A DNA stretch of 64,000 nucleotides, taken from positions 340,358 to 404,357 of the forward strand of contig NZ_JAMQON010000005.1 of NCBI RefSeq assembly GCF_031624395.1. The letters are read 5' to 3'. The notes beneath the pieces are model-generated. The model saw only the letters and a list, made by a program, of their open reading frames with translations. It had not been told where the DNA came from and searched no databases. The stretch comes from Halomicroarcula saliterrae. GTDB taxonomy: Archaea; Halobacteriota; Halobacteria; Halobacteriales; Haloarculaceae. The translations under genes were made by a program, and so were the position numbers. This document shows, piece by piece, positions 35,944 through 45,321 of this stretch (positions are counted from its first letter, which is position 1; each line of letters opens with the position of its first letter).

Positions 35944-37830
35944 ATGGGTGATGCCGTCCACGTTCTTCATATCGATGACGACCCGGATTTCGGGGCGCTG
36001 ACCGCCGAGTTTCTCGAACGCGACGACGACCGTTTCACCGTCGAAACTGCGACCAGCGGGGCCGAGGGGCTGGACCGGCTCACGTCCGCGGTCGACTGTG
36101 TCGTCTCCGATTACGATATGCCGGGCATGAACGGCCTCGAGTTCCTCGACGCCGTCCGCGAGACCTATCCCGACCTCCCGTTTATTCTCTTCACCGGAAA
36201 GGGGAGTGAGGAAGTCGCGAGCGAAGCACTCACCCTCGGCGCGACGGATTATCTCCAGAAAGACTCCGGAACGGACCAGTACGACCTCCTCGCGAACCGT
36301 ATCAGCAGGGCGGTGGGGCAATTCCGCGCGGAGCGGGAGCTGGAACGGAAGACGGATCTGCTGGAGAAAACCCAGAATCTCGCTGACGTCGGGGCCTGGG
36401 AGTACGACCCCCGGACCGAGGAGGCGTACTTCACGGAGCAGGTGTACGAGATTTACGACGTCGATACGGAGTTCGAGCCGGACCCCGAGGCGGATATCCA
36501 GCGGTTCTATCATCCCGAGGACCGCGACGCGGTTCGGGACGGCGTGAAACGGGCGCTCGAAGACGGCGACCCGTACGATATCGAAGTCCGCATCGTCACC
36601 GGCGACGGCGCCGAGAAGTGGGTGCGCACGCGGGCCGACCCGAAGTTCGAGGACGGAACCTGCAAGCGTGTCCGCGGGACGATTCGGGATATCACCGAGC
36701 GCAAGGAGCGAGAGCGGAATCTCGCTCAGACGAAGGCGTGGTATCAGACCCTGCTCGATGCAGCCCCGGACGCGGTGTTCATCGCCGACGCCGAGTCGGG
36801 CGAGATTCGGGAAACGAATCAGGCGGCGACGCGGTTGCTCGACCGTCCCCGCGAGGAGATTGTCGGCCTCGACCAGACGGAGCTCCATCCCCCGGACAAA
36901 GCCGAGGAGTACGCCGAACTGTTCAGACAACACGTAGGCGACGGTGAGGGTCGTGACGCGACGCTTGGCGAACAGGTCGAACTCGCCGTCGTCGACGCGG
37001 CCGGCGACGAGACCCCCGTGGAGATAAGCGCCCAGACCGTCGAAATCGACGGGGAGTGCTACAACCAGGGGTACTTCCGCGATATCACGGCCCGCAAGCA
37101 GCGCGAACGCGAACTAAAGCGGCAAAACGACCGGCTCGACGAGTTCGTCACGGTTGTCAGTCACGACCTCCGGAACCCCCTGCGGACGCTGTCGGCGTCG
37201 CTGGATCTGATCGAGACTGACGACGAAGCGGCGCTCGAACGGTGTCAACGCCCGGTCGCCCGGATGGAGCGGCTTATCGACGAGCTGGTGGACCTCGCAC
37301 GCCACGGCGAGACCGGCTCGGAGCCGGCCCCGGTCCAGCTGCCTGCCCTCGCCGAGGAATGTGCCCAGACGACCGGCCTGTCGGCGGCGGCCCTCTCGAT
37401 TACGACCGACGCGACTATCGTCGCCGAACAGTCGCGGCTGAAACACCTGTTCGAGAACCTCTTTCGGAACGCTGTCGAGCACGGCACGACAAGCAATCGG
37501 ACTGCGTCCGACGACATCGTCGAGCGCGGCACGACAGGCAGTCGGACGGAGTCAGACGACGCCGTGGACGACGACGGGCCGGAGGTGTCTCTCACCGTGG
37601 GACCCCTCGACGATGGGTTCTACGTGGCAGACGATGGACCGGGCGTCCCCGCCGCCGAACGTGAGCGGGTCTTTCGGGTCGGCTATTCGACGAGTGCCGA
37701 GGGCACGGGTTTCGGGTTGAACATCGTCAAACAGGTCGTCGAAGCCCACGGGTGGGACATCCGCCTGACCGAGAGTGCCGACGGGGGTGCCCGCTTCGAG
37801 ATTACCGGTGTCGAGTTCTCGGACGGCTGA
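35944..37830 (+). CDS. REC-PAS-PAS hybrid sensor histidine kinase
   Basis: A 628-residue cytoplasmic protein. Residues 1-125 are a receiver domain (HIDDDPD acidic pocket, phospho-Asp in VVSDYDMPGMNG, Lys in YLQKDSG). Two PAS domains span about 140-255 and 265-385, each followed by a PAC-type DITERKERE or DITARKQRE. HisKA follows with phospho-His in VVSHDLRNPLR near residue 402, then HATPase with N-box ENLFRNAVEHG and G-boxes DDGPGVP and GTGFGLNIV. An unusual Ser/Thr/Asp-rich insertion with a short internal duplication lies between N-box and G1. The signal is unknown. Confidence 0.9.
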   Translation: MGDAVHVLHIDDDPDFGALTAEFLERDDDRFTVETATSGAEGLDRLTSAVDCVVSDYDMPGMNGLEFLDAVRETYPDLPFILFTGKGSEEVASEALTLGATDYLQKDSGTDQYDLLANRISRAVGQFRAERELERKTDLLEKTQNLADVGAWEYDPRTEEAYFTEQVYEIYDVDTEFEPDPEADIQRFYHPEDRDAVRDGVKRALEDGDPYDIEVRIVTGDGAEKWVRTRADPKFEDGTCKRVRGTIRDITERKERERNLAQTKAWYQTLLDAAPDAVFIADAESGEIRETNQAATRLLDRPREEIVGLDQTELHPPDKAEEYAELFRQHVGDGEGRDATLGEQVELAVVDAAGDETPVEISAQTVEIDGECYNQGYFRDITARKQRERELKRQNDRLDEFVTVVSHDLRNPLRTLSASLDLIETDDEAALERCQRPVARMERLIDELVDLARHGETGSEPAPVQLPALAEECAQTTGLSAAALSITTDATIVAEQSRLKHLFENLFRNAVEHGTTSNRTASDDIVERGTTGSRTESDDAVDDDGPEVSLTVGPLDDGFYVADDGPGVPAAERERVFRVGYSTSAEGTGFGLNIVKQVVEAHGWDIRLTESADGGARFEITGVEFSDG

Positions 37831-37920
37831 GGTCGCGGCGACGCGCCCGCTGTGACGGCGCTTGGAACCAAACCATCAGTCACGCCCGCGGGCGCAGACG
37901 GCCCGCAAGGAACCGCAGAA

Positions 37921-38265
37921 ACCGGGCGTGGGCAACGCCCGGTGGGGACACACTGTGGGCTGGTCCCAGCACCGAGGCTGGGGCTGAAGCTGTGCGGGGA
38001 CCATGGCCCGTTCGATTGGTGACATCGCTCCCGGCATGTGCTTTGTGGTGTCAGCAACGAAACCTGTCCACCGCGGCGGTCACGGACAGCGGCCGTCAGG
38101 CGGTACCGGCAGCCCGGTCCGTGCGACAACGCGTCGACGGTACCACGTCCGTTAAAAGAGGCCACAGCCGCTGTCGACGAGTGTGTGTGCCGGCCTCGGT
38201 GCGGTCGGACCGACGTGGTCCGGCACTGGTGGCAGCGGTCGGCCGAGCGAACCCACTGCTCGGCC
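37921..38265. ncRNA. candidate structured RNA element, copy 1
   Basis: This 885-bp gap (37831-38715) has no convincing ORF but holds a series of hairpins shared with 45.9 and 48.5 kb. H1 is ACCGGGCGT/ACGCCCGGT (37921-37943). H2 is GGGC+GGTCCC against GGGACC+GCCC (37957-38009). The motif TTTGTGGTGTCA lies at 38042-38053. H3 is CTGTCC/GGACAG near 38064-38089. H4 is GGCCGAGC/GCTCGGCC (38241-38265), whose loop contains ACCCA. H4 differs from the other copies by paired changes. The strand is uncertain; an AT-rich stretch at 38362-38374 could be a minus-strand TATA. Confidence 0.6.
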
Positions 38266-38715
38266 AGCGACAGACGAACACCGCACCCACTTTCCGTGGA
38301 CCAGTGTGCAGGCTGTCAGAGGCACAGTGTCCCGTCCCCCAATGTTTCGTTCAGAACGATGTGTAATAAAAATTCGGGGACATCAGCGGTCGTGTTGTCG
38401 GAACCAGTGTTCGCTACTGAGATGCAGAACTCCTCCGCCTTCTCGACGTTGGCTCGCAGGCGTCGCCCGTTCGCCAGGACGGAGAAATCCGGTCCATCGC
38501 GGAGCCCGCGGCCCCGCCCAGTCCCACCCGTAGCCGGTCGAACAGCCGGCATGGATGGGACTTGCCGGTTGTCCCGAGCAGTTCACGCGGTGGCGGCCGC
38601 GAGCCGCCGTCCGGAACACACCGCCTATCTTCGGGAAGCCCCGGAACGCTCGACCGAGCTCAGTGCCTCTCGGTCTCGATTCCAGTCGGCCCCGCTCTGG
38701 GGCCGTACTCCGGTG

Positions 38716-39465
38716 TCACTCCCCGAGTACCGTATTCCGTCGCGGTGTCGTAGAAGTCGGTTCGACTCCGATATCGTCCGCCGTGGAACTTTCGTCGGTA
38801 TCGTCGTACAACGGACTGTCGTCGGTACTGTTCTCGGATGAACTGCCGTCAGAGTCGTTCGCCGTGGAATTGTCGTCGGTACTGTTCTCCGACGAATCGT
38901 CGTACAGCGGATTGTCGTCGCTGTCGTTGGCTGTCGAGTCGTCTTCCGTGTCGTTGGCCATCGAGTTGTCGCTGTCGTTAGCTGTCGAGTCGTCTTCCGT
39001 ATCGTTGGCTACCGAGTCGTCGTCGCTGTCGTTGGCTACCGAGTCGTCGTCGCTGTCGTTGGCTACCGAGTCGTCGTCGCTGTCGTTGGCTACCGAGTCG
39101 TCTTCCGTGTCGTTAGCCAGTTGGTCCGCTCCGGTCTCGTTGCCCACTGGATCGTCTCCCTCGTCGAGTATCGAATCGTCACCGGTCACGTTCGGTGTCG
39201 AATCCGCGTCACTGCCGTCGTCTCCCGGAGCCTCGTCGGTGTCGGTCGCTACCGGGTCGGACTGGCCGTCGTCGGCCAGGAGATTGTCCTCGGGTTCAGT
39301 TGTCTCCGAGTCGTCTGTCTCTGTCGGCGCTTCGTCCGGTGTCGACTCGTCCTCGGCGGCCGGCGTCTCCGTGCCAGACCCTTCGAGACCGGCGCAGCCG
39401 GTCAGTGCGACCAGCCCTATCACTAGCACTGCGGCTAGTTGTGACCGCGTCAGTTTGTGAAACAT
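38716..39465 (-). CDS. repeat-rich acidic lipoprotein
   Basis: 249 residues with a lipobox signal (LAAVLVIGLVALTGC, Cys near 24). The whole mature part is low-complexity Asp/Ser/Thr/Asn. A 9-residue unit DDSVANDSD repeats at least four times near residues 125-165, encoded by a 27-bp tandem repeat at about 38990-39110. Nearly every unit contains an N-D-S/T sequon, so heavy N-glycosylation is plausible. It probably forms an extended, charged surface stalk. No enzyme motif is present. Confidence 0.72.
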   Translation of the reverse strand: MFHKLTRSQLAAVLVIGLVALTGCAGLEGSGTETPAAEDESTPDEAPTETDDSETTEPEDNLLADDGQSDPVATDTDEAPGDDGSDADSTPNVTGDDSILDEGDDPVGNETGADQLANDTEDDSVANDSDDDSVANDSDDDSVANDSDDDSVANDTEDDSTANDSDNSMANDTEDDSTANDSDDNPLYDDSSENSTDDNSTANDSDGSSSENSTDDSPLYDDTDESSTADDIGVEPTSTTPRRNTVLGE

Positions 39466-39691
39466 GCAGTTCCCACTCGCGCCGCTACGGCCCTTATTAT
39501 TCGGATGCTAAGGATTGGAAAACAACGCCGCCGGCAGCTGCGCGGGAGCGCCGTCACGGCCGCTACGACGGTACGAGGGCGCGGTAGCGACGGGGCAGAA
39601 CAGTCTGCGAGCGTCGGCCGGACGAGTCGGTGCACTAGCTCACACCGAAGCGGCGGCGACACCGGAGCGTGCCGGCGACGCCCCGGTCTGA

Positions 39692-40114
39692 CTACCCGTC
39701 CGTCCGCGCTTGGTCCGACACCAGAGACGGCTCACGGTCGAGATACCGGTAGAAGGCGACTGTCTGTGCCGTCGGCGCCACGTGGCCACGGCTCTGGTCG
39801 TAGTCGATGATTCCCGCCGTATCCATCTTCGGCAAGTGGTCCTGATAGAGCGCGATATAGACGCGCTGGCGCTGTCTGGACGCCAGTCCGTCGACGGTCG
39901 TATCGTGTTCGACAGCGGCGACGTGCTCGGCGATGTCTCTCATGGGAACGCTCCCGTCTCCGTCGTACTCCTGGAGGAATTTCAGCACGAGTCGGCGCCG
40001 CCGACACTGCAACACGTGAAAGATATCGTCGCGGGTCAGCCGGGAGTCGGACGTGGAGGCCTGTCGGTCGATACCGTCAGTCGCTGCGTCGTCAGTCGTT
40101 TCACAGTCGGTCAT
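39692..40114 (-). CDS. haloarchaeal winged-helix regulator (DUF7344-like)
   Basis: 140 residues from ATG 40114; the upstream extension is not conserved-looking. The pattern FHVLQCRRRRLVLKFLQEYDG, MRDIAEHVAA, RQRQRVYIALYQDHLPKMDTAGIIDYDQSRGHVAPT is the winged helix of a large haloarchaeal family of small transcription regulators, which I recall as DUF7344. The target is unknown. It stands between the repeat lipoprotein and the TSP3/HTH membrane protein, both on the same strand. Confidence 0.8.
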   Translation of the reverse strand: MTDCETTDDAATDGIDRQASTSDSRLTRDDIFHVLQCRRRRLVLKFLQEYDGDGSVPMRDIAEHVAAVEHDTTVDGLASRQRQRVYIALYQDHLPKMDTAGIIDYDQSRGHVAPTAQTVAFYRYLDREPSLVSDQARTDG

Positions 40115-40415
40115 GCTCGCTTCCCCGTACTGGCCACACGGTGATATAGCGAGGCGACCGTCCCGGTCAGTTGCACGGAATATCACCGTTGCAGTCAGTT
40201 CACAACTGTTTGCGAGCCACACTGAGATGGATACCTGCCGTTTCGACAACCAGAGTTCAGGTCGGGACAGCGTCACCGTGGCCCTGGCCGGCGCGACGGG
40301 AGTCTCCCCTGGCAGGCGACAGGCTCAGGTGACGAATCCGGCCGTGACACGCCGCAGCGGCTGCTCGGCGGTCGGCTGACGGGGCAGCGCTGTCGCTCCC
40401 GGTACGGCTCGTCGC
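40115..40415. other. intergenic stretch, nothing recognised
   Basis: About 300 bp between two minus-strand genes. I see no ORF, repeat or strong TATA here apart from the presumed promoter of the 39692 gene. Confidence 0.4.
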
Positions 40416-42110
40416 CTAATTATGAGCAGCGCCGGGAGGGCCGTCGGGCACGCCATCCCGAACCCGGTCCGCGGCGAAGGCCGCGGGTTGGGCCCCGTCG
40501 AGGCAGATGAGGTTCTCACGGCCCACCCGGAGCTTCACCACCTCGTCGGCGTCGGCCATCTGTGACAACAGGCGACTGACCTTGGATTTCGACCAGTCCG
40601 TGGCCTCGACGATCTCGCTCTGGCGCATCCGCCCCGCCTCGGCCTCGAGCATCCGGGTGACGACCTCCGAGTCTGTGAGGGGGTCCGACTCGGCGGTGGC
40701 CGACGGGTCGGGCCGAGCGGCGGGCGTCCGCTGACTGACCGACTCGGCCGACCGGTCCCGGGCACCGTCGGTCGACGGCCACAGCGACTGAACCGCCGCG
40801 TATCTCCACGCACGGAGCCGGTCGACCACTGCGATGACGAGACCCCGCTGTATCGCTGCCACCGATGCCAAGACGCCGATGACCACGCCGAGTACGAGCC
40901 CGACGAGCCAGGTCGCGGTCAGCGGCGTCGTCGGGTTCGTCCCGAGACCGGCTTCGAGACCGTCGTCGAGGAAGTCGCTATCCGAGTCCGTCGCAGTCGG
41001 GTCGGTGTTCAGCTGCTGGGCTTCCCGGCCGTCAGACAGACCATCACCGTCGGAATCGACTGTCTGAGGGTCGGTCCCGAGTTCGCGCTCCCGACCGTCT
41101 GACAGCCCGTCACCGTCCGTGTCAGCGGTCGTCGGGTCAGTCCCGAGCGCCCGCTCCTGACTATCCGACACACCGTCCCCGTCCGTGTCAGCGGTCGTCG
41201 GGTCCGTCCCGAGTTCGCGCTCCCGGCCGTCTGACAGCCCGTCCCCGTCCGTGTCAGCGGCCGTCGGGTCCGTCCCGAGTTTGCGCTCCCGGCCGTCCGA
41301 CAGCCCGTCCCCGTCCGTGTCCGCCGTCGCCGGGTCCGTCCCGGCTGCCAACTCCGCACCGTCCCGCAGGCCGTCATCGTCCGTATCTGGCGCTGTCGTG
41401 TTGTACCCCAGTCTCACCTCCGTCGCGTCGGAGAGCCCGTCGCCGTCGGTGTCGGCCGCGACCGGGGACGTGCCGTACTCGGTAATCTCTGCGGTGTCGT
41501 TCAGTCCGTCACCGTCCGTGTCCGCCCGCCTCACGGACGTGTTGTACTGGTGGACTTCCGGTCCGTCGGCGAGGCCGTCGCCGTCGGTGTCCGGCACCGA
41601 GACGTTCCCGCCGACGGCGAGTTCGGCCGCGTTCTGCAGCCCGTCCCCATCGAGGTCACCTGACCGGCTGAGCTGTCGAACGGTCAGCGTCTCCGTGTCC
41701 AGGACGGCGCCGCTGCGCTGCTGTCGGAGCGAGAGCGTCACGGCAAACGGGCTGGTCGACGTGTTGCCCGCCACGGGGAACGTGACAGCGGTCCCGTTGC
41801 CGACTGGTTGGCACGTCGTGGTCCCGTTCTGCGTGAGACAGAGCTCCGCGTTGGGGGCCGTCGTCTCGGTCCGGACGCTGAGACGGTACGTCTCTATGGG
41901 CTGTCCCGCTTCGGTGAACCCCCAGACGGAGGTTCGGTTGGCAGCGCTGTCGACCGCATGTGTCAGCTGCTCGCCGGTGATCGCTCCGCTCGTCTCGTTG
42001 GGACGGTGTTCGCCCGACTCGGCGGCGCCCGCGACACCGGAGATCAGTCCCATCGCTGCTACCACCACGAGACCCACCACTACCAACCGCGTTACATTTG
42101 ACCCAGTCAT
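40416..42110 (-). CDS. membrane protein with extracellular TSP3 Ca-binding repeats and cytoplasmic HTH
   Basis: A 564-residue protein with an unusual layout. It has a Sec-type signal (LVVVGLVVVAAMGLISGVAGA), then an extracellular N-domain (~30-150). About eleven thrombospondin-type-3-like repeats of TDGDGLSDGRERELGTDPTTA type follow, each with a DxDGDGxxD calcium loop (~150-385). One transmembrane helix (WLVGLVLGVVIGVLASVAAI) leads to a cytoplasmic tail ending in a winged HTH (EAEAGRMRQSEIVEATDWSKSKVSRLLSQMADADEVVKLRVG). It looks like a membrane-spanning one-component regulator sensing calcium or a surface ligand. Confidence 0.82.
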   Translation of the reverse strand: MTGSNVTRLVVVGLVVVAAMGLISGVAGAAESGEHRPNETSGAITGEQLTHAVDSAANRTSVWGFTEAGQPIETYRLSVRTETTAPNAELCLTQNGTTTCQPVGNGTAVTFPVAGNTSTSPFAVTLSLRQQRSGAVLDTETLTVRQLSRSGDLDGDGLQNAAELAVGGNVSVPDTDGDGLADGPEVHQYNTSVRRADTDGDGLNDTAEITEYGTSPVAADTDGDGLSDATEVRLGYNTTAPDTDDDGLRDGAELAAGTDPATADTDGDGLSDGRERKLGTDPTAADTDGDGLSDGRERELGTDPTTADTDGDGVSDSQERALGTDPTTADTDGDGLSDGRERELGTDPQTVDSDGDGLSDGREAQQLNTDPTATDSDSDFLDDGLEAGLGTNPTTPLTATWLVGLVLGVVIGVLASVAAIQRGLVIAVVDRLRAWRYAAVQSLWPSTDGARDRSAESVSQRTPAARPDPSATAESDPLTDSEVVTRMLEAEAGRMRQSEIVEATDWSKSKVSRLLSQMADADEVVKLRVGRENLICLDGAQPAAFAADRVRDGVPDGPPGAAHN

Positions 42111-42283
42111 ATTGTAAATTTACCACGAACCGCTACACAAAATAGTTGTGCATGACTGACATCTGACCCGGACATACCGTACACTGTCGCTCGGATTCGA
42201 CCTGAATCGACAGGGGCCACCGGACAGTCCCGGCGAATCTGGACTGCTCCATACCGCCGGCTGTCTCGGAATGCCGTCGAGAC

Positions 42284-42454
42284 CTACTCCGGCTTCGGAT
42301 ACTCGCGATTACCGCGTCGAATCTCGTCGACGACGCGCTCCCGTTCGGCGTCGGTCATCGACCGCCACGACGCGATTTCGCTCACCGTCCGCCCGCAGCC
42401 GACGCAGACACCGTCAGCTACGGCACAGACGTTCGTACAGGGGCTCTCCGCCAT
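42284..42454 (-). CDS. DUF1289-like small cysteine-rich protein
   Basis: A 56-residue ORF from ATG 42454, reading MAESPCTNVCAVADGVCVGC then GRTVSEIASWRSMTDAERERV and ending EYPKPE. The pattern SPCxxxCxxxxxxCxGCxRTxxEIxxWxxM matches the DUF1289 family (about 50-70 residues), which probably binds a metal through four cysteines. It stands alone. Function is unknown in all organisms, as far as I know. Confidence 0.8.
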   Translation of the reverse strand: MAESPCTNVCAVADGVCVGCGRTVSEIASWRSMTDAERERVVDEIRRGNREYPKPE

Positions 42455-42580
42455 CGTACGCCGACTACCAGTCGCGGTACTGTATACGTTCGGAAAGCGT
42501 GGCCTCGACTCCTAAAGCACGGCGACTCCAGTTATCGTCGCCGCGACGGGAACGAGAGCGCCCTCGTCGGTGTCGCCAAT

Positions 42581-42608
42581 TAGCTCAGCTATACGGTATA
42601 GCTTAGCT
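42581..42608. repeat. satellite AGCT-repeat cluster like the partition array
   Basis: TTAGCTCAGCTATACGG and TATAGCTTAGCTCA place AGCT cores at 42582, 42587, 42600 and 42605, again with 13-bp steps (42587 to 42600). Most of it matches 19359-19384 inside the parA-upstream array. It lies in a non-coding gap and may be a secondary binding site of the partition protein. Confidence 0.6.
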
Positions 42609-42717
42609 CACTGTCTCGTCGGTGCCGCTGGGGCTGGACCCGCTCGCTTTTTGCGGTGTCTCTCCGCCTCGAAAGACGGTACAGAGACGGGGCTTGCTGC
42701 GGTCACCGCCAGCAGTG

Positions 42718-43629
42718 CTACAGCTCGGGCGGTTCGAGCGGGGTGTCGATGTCGAGGACCTCGGCACTGAACTCCCAGAGCCGTCGGGCGGCGTCCGCGT
42801 CACGGGCTTCACTCGACGGGTTCGTGGGTTGTTGGTCGGCGAAGTATCGCCCGGAGATATCCGCAGTCCGGGGTGAGACGGCCGGGAACAACAGCTCCGC
42901 GGCACCGTCCGCGACGGTGGTGACCCCGGGTACGGCGGACAGGCCCCGGACGAGCTGTGGCACTGGACCCGGGAGAAACCGGCTGAAACCGGACCCCGGA
43001 ATCGCGCCCGGATGGACGCTGTTCGACGTGATGGGCCGGTCCGAGACATCCAGCAGGTGAGCCAGTTCCGTCGCAAAGAGAACGTTTGCCAGTTTCGAGT
43101 GGCTGTACGCCCAGAAGGCCGAGTATCGCTCGACGCTTTTCACCCGCGCCGTATCCAGCGCAGTGCCCCGGTGTGCCGCCGACGCGGTGGTGACGACGCG
43201 GGCGCCGTCCCGGAGGTGGTCTAGGAGGGCGGCTGTCAGGAGAAACGGCGAGAGGTGGTTGACGTGGAACGTCCGCTCGACGCCCAGGTCGGTCAGTCGG
43301 CCCTCGCGGAACAGCCCGCCGGCGTTGTTGACGAGGATGTCCAGCCCGTCGGTGTCGGTCCGGACGGTCTCGGCCAGTGACCGCACTTCGTCGACGCTCT
43401 CGAAGTCCGCCGGGACGAACGTCCCATCGGCGCCGATTTCGGTGAGCTCGTCGACGACCGCCTCGCCCACTGCTGTGTCCCGCCCGTGGACGACGACGTC
43501 GGCGCCGAGCCGGCCCAGTGCCAGCGCGGCCTCCCGGCCGATACCGCTCGTCGACCCGGTGACGAGCGCTTGCTGCCCGGTGCAGTCCACATCCGTGACA
43601 CCCGTGAGTGCCTCTGGCGACCCGGTCAT
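42718..43629 (-). CDS. short-chain dehydrogenase/reductase
   Basis: 303 residues from ATG 43629 (MTGSPEALTGV); a TTG at 43656 is a weaker start. SDR features are the cofactor motif TGSTSGIGREAA near residue 25, NNAGG near 98 and the catalytic YSHSK (Tyr-x-x-x-Lys) near 175, with an upstream Ser in TTASAAHRG. The layout resembles retinol-dehydrogenase/WW-domain-oxidoreductase-like SDRs. Substrate unknown; a retinoid link to the carotenoid oxygenase is only speculative. Confidence 0.87.
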   Translation of the reverse strand: MTGSPEALTGVTDVDCTGQQALVTGSTSGIGREAALALGRLGADVVVHGRDTAVGEAVVDELTEIGADGTFVPADFESVDEVRSLAETVRTDTDGLDILVNNAGGLFREGRLTDLGVERTFHVNHLSPFLLTAALLDHLRDGARVVTTASAAHRGTALDTARVKSVERYSAFWAYSHSKLANVLFATELAHLLDVSDRPITSNSVHPGAIPGSGFSRFLPGPVPQLVRGLSAVPGVTTVADGAAELLFPAVSPRTADISGRYFADQQPTNPSSEARDADAARRLWEFSAEVLDIDTPLEPPEL

Positions 43630-43921
43630 ACGGTCCCGTACGGCCGCCACGGACAAACAGGTACTGTCGATGGGGGCCGGAGTCGAAACTGGCCGGCCGA
43701 CGCTTCGTGAGAAACGCTACCTGCGGTTCGCTGCGGTCGCACGCAGGAATACTCAACTCGCTAAACTATCGGGAGTTGCTCGTTCGATTACGGCACTGTC
43801 GGCTGTCGAACTGCCCCTATCTCCGCGTGTATAAAATGTTGTTCATTTTCCCGGTCGTGCTCGCTTCGAAATCCTTAGGGTCGCCGCTCGCCGGTGGGCG
43901 ATATAGAGTCGCAGCGAACCT

Positions 43922-44413
43922 ATGACAGACAATACCCCAACCTCCAATCAGCGCCTTCTCCTCGACGTCATCGGTACCGTCCCGTCCGAATGGGAGTTCG
44001 ACGTGACGTATCCGACGCTGCCCGAGGTGACCCATCGCTTCGATTCGCTTCCGGAACTGGTGCTCACGACCCGCGGTGGTGAGCAGTCCCACGAGATCGC
44101 GGTCCAGGCCTGTATCTCGGACGACCTCGTGTTCCACGGCTACGTCGTCACCACCACGTATCCCGAGCCAGCCGTTCTCACGGCTGCGTGCCGGGAGCGC
44201 CGTCTGACCTCGCTCTCCCAGCAGGAACTGCTCGCCGAACCGCTCAGTATCACCCGCCATTCCGCTGTCCAGCCCACCAGCGACGAGGCCGCGGCTCACT
44301 CGTACTCCCTGTCGGCGGCCGCCAGCCTCGCTGGGTACTACGCCGCCACTATCGACGCGGCGGTTCCCGGGGACGACCAGACGCCGGCGACGGTCGCCAC
44401 GAGCGACGACTAG
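43922..44413 (+). CDS. hypothetical protein
   Basis: 163 residues with balanced haloarchaeal composition: NQRLLLDVIGTVPSEWEFDVTYPTLPEVTHRF, then a mid-section with HEIAVQACISDDLVFHGYVV. No signal peptide, although a weakly hydrophobic C-terminal stretch (SLSAAASLAGYYAATIDAA) is present. A TATA-like GTATAAAA lies at 43831, about 90 bp upstream. No family recognised. Confidence 0.6.
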   Translation: MTDNTPTSNQRLLLDVIGTVPSEWEFDVTYPTLPEVTHRFDSLPELVLTTRGGEQSHEIAVQACISDDLVFHGYVVTTTYPEPAVLTAACRERRLTSLSQQELLAEPLSITRHSAVQPTSDEAAAHSYSLSAAASLAGYYAATIDAAVPGDDQTPATVATSDD

Positions 44414-44714
44414 CGTCGGCTCACCGGCCGCGGCCCGGTCGGGGTCACTGGCCGCCCGACGACACGGTCTATGGACGGACTGTCTGCGTGAGACCGAACT
44501 GGCTTCGCTGGTATCGAGCGTCCGAACGACGGCGGTTTGTCGGACTCCGACGAGGTGCACTCACTCGTTCGCGACTGTGGGCTGTCCGCTGGCCGCTGAG
44601 ACAGCGTCTCCCGGGCCGAAAGGCGGACGCTTCTCGGGGTGTTCGTGGACACCGCGCCAGCGGAGAAGCGATCTGGCGTGCACCCCCTCGTCCCGCCCAC
44701 CACCGTCCGGTTAC
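44414..44714. other. intergenic stretch, nothing recognised
   Basis: About 300 bp between convergent genes. Open frames here have non-haloarchaeal, Arg/Ser-rich composition and are treated as noise. Confidence 0.4.
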
Positions 44715-45158
44715 CTACGGCGATTCGGTGGCTTCCAGCGCTCGCCGGAGGTTCTCTAGCGTGCGAGTTATCTCCCGCTGGTTGAACCGGTCGATGAGCG
44801 GCCCCGATAGCCGGGTGACAGCCGACGGCAACCCGAGGTCGTACTCCGCGGCGTACGTGACCCGCGTCCCCCGGCCGGTCGGCTCGAACTCCCACTGGAT
44901 GTGGCCGGTGATGTCGCCGGTCATCTCGAAGGTCACCCGCTCGGGCGGGTCGTGGTCGATGCCCCGTACCTCGCCGTCGAACGCCAGCCCGAACAGCCGG
45001 TAGGTGTAGGTCGCTCGCTTGGCGCCGTTGTCGCGCGTGCCGACGGTCTCGACGGCCGACAACCGCGGCGAGATACGGGCCTGGTTCTCCGGGACGTCCA
45101 TGAACTCGAACACCGCCTTCCGTGGCCGGGCCACGACGGTGCGGCCGCGTGCATCCAT
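44715..45158 (-). CDS. SRPBCC-family lipid/ligand-binding protein
   Basis: 147 residues from ATG 45158. It starts MDARGRTVVARPRKAVFEFMDVPENQ and continues with alternating strands (YTYRLFGLAFDGEVRGIDHDPPERVTFEMTGDITGHIQWEFEPTGRGTRVTYAAEYDL) and a long C-terminal helix, the START/polyketide-cyclase-like helix-grip fold. Such proteins bind hydrophobic ligands. No partner gene is evident. Confidence 0.8.
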   Translation of the reverse strand: MDARGRTVVARPRKAVFEFMDVPENQARISPRLSAVETVGTRDNGAKRATYTYRLFGLAFDGEVRGIDHDPPERVTFEMTGDITGHIQWEFEPTGRGTRVTYAAEYDLGLPSAVTRLSGPLIDRFNQREITRTLENLRRALEATESP

Positions 45159-45321
45159 ACACCCCGTCTTCGGTCCGTGCGATGATAGTCCTCCCCCACG
45201 GGACCCGCTTCGACGCCCGATTGGAACAGCTGTGTCTCCCTCTTTCGCTCTACGGACGTCCACTATCAATCAGGGGCTAAGAGGTTTTTAGACCGCTGAG
45301 ACCGTACGATTTGGTAGAATA

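Noticed and set aside
35923..36933. Long minus-strand open frame opposite the histidine kinase
   Set aside because: High-GC antisense shadow; the plus frame has complete REC/PAS/HisKA/HATPase motifs.
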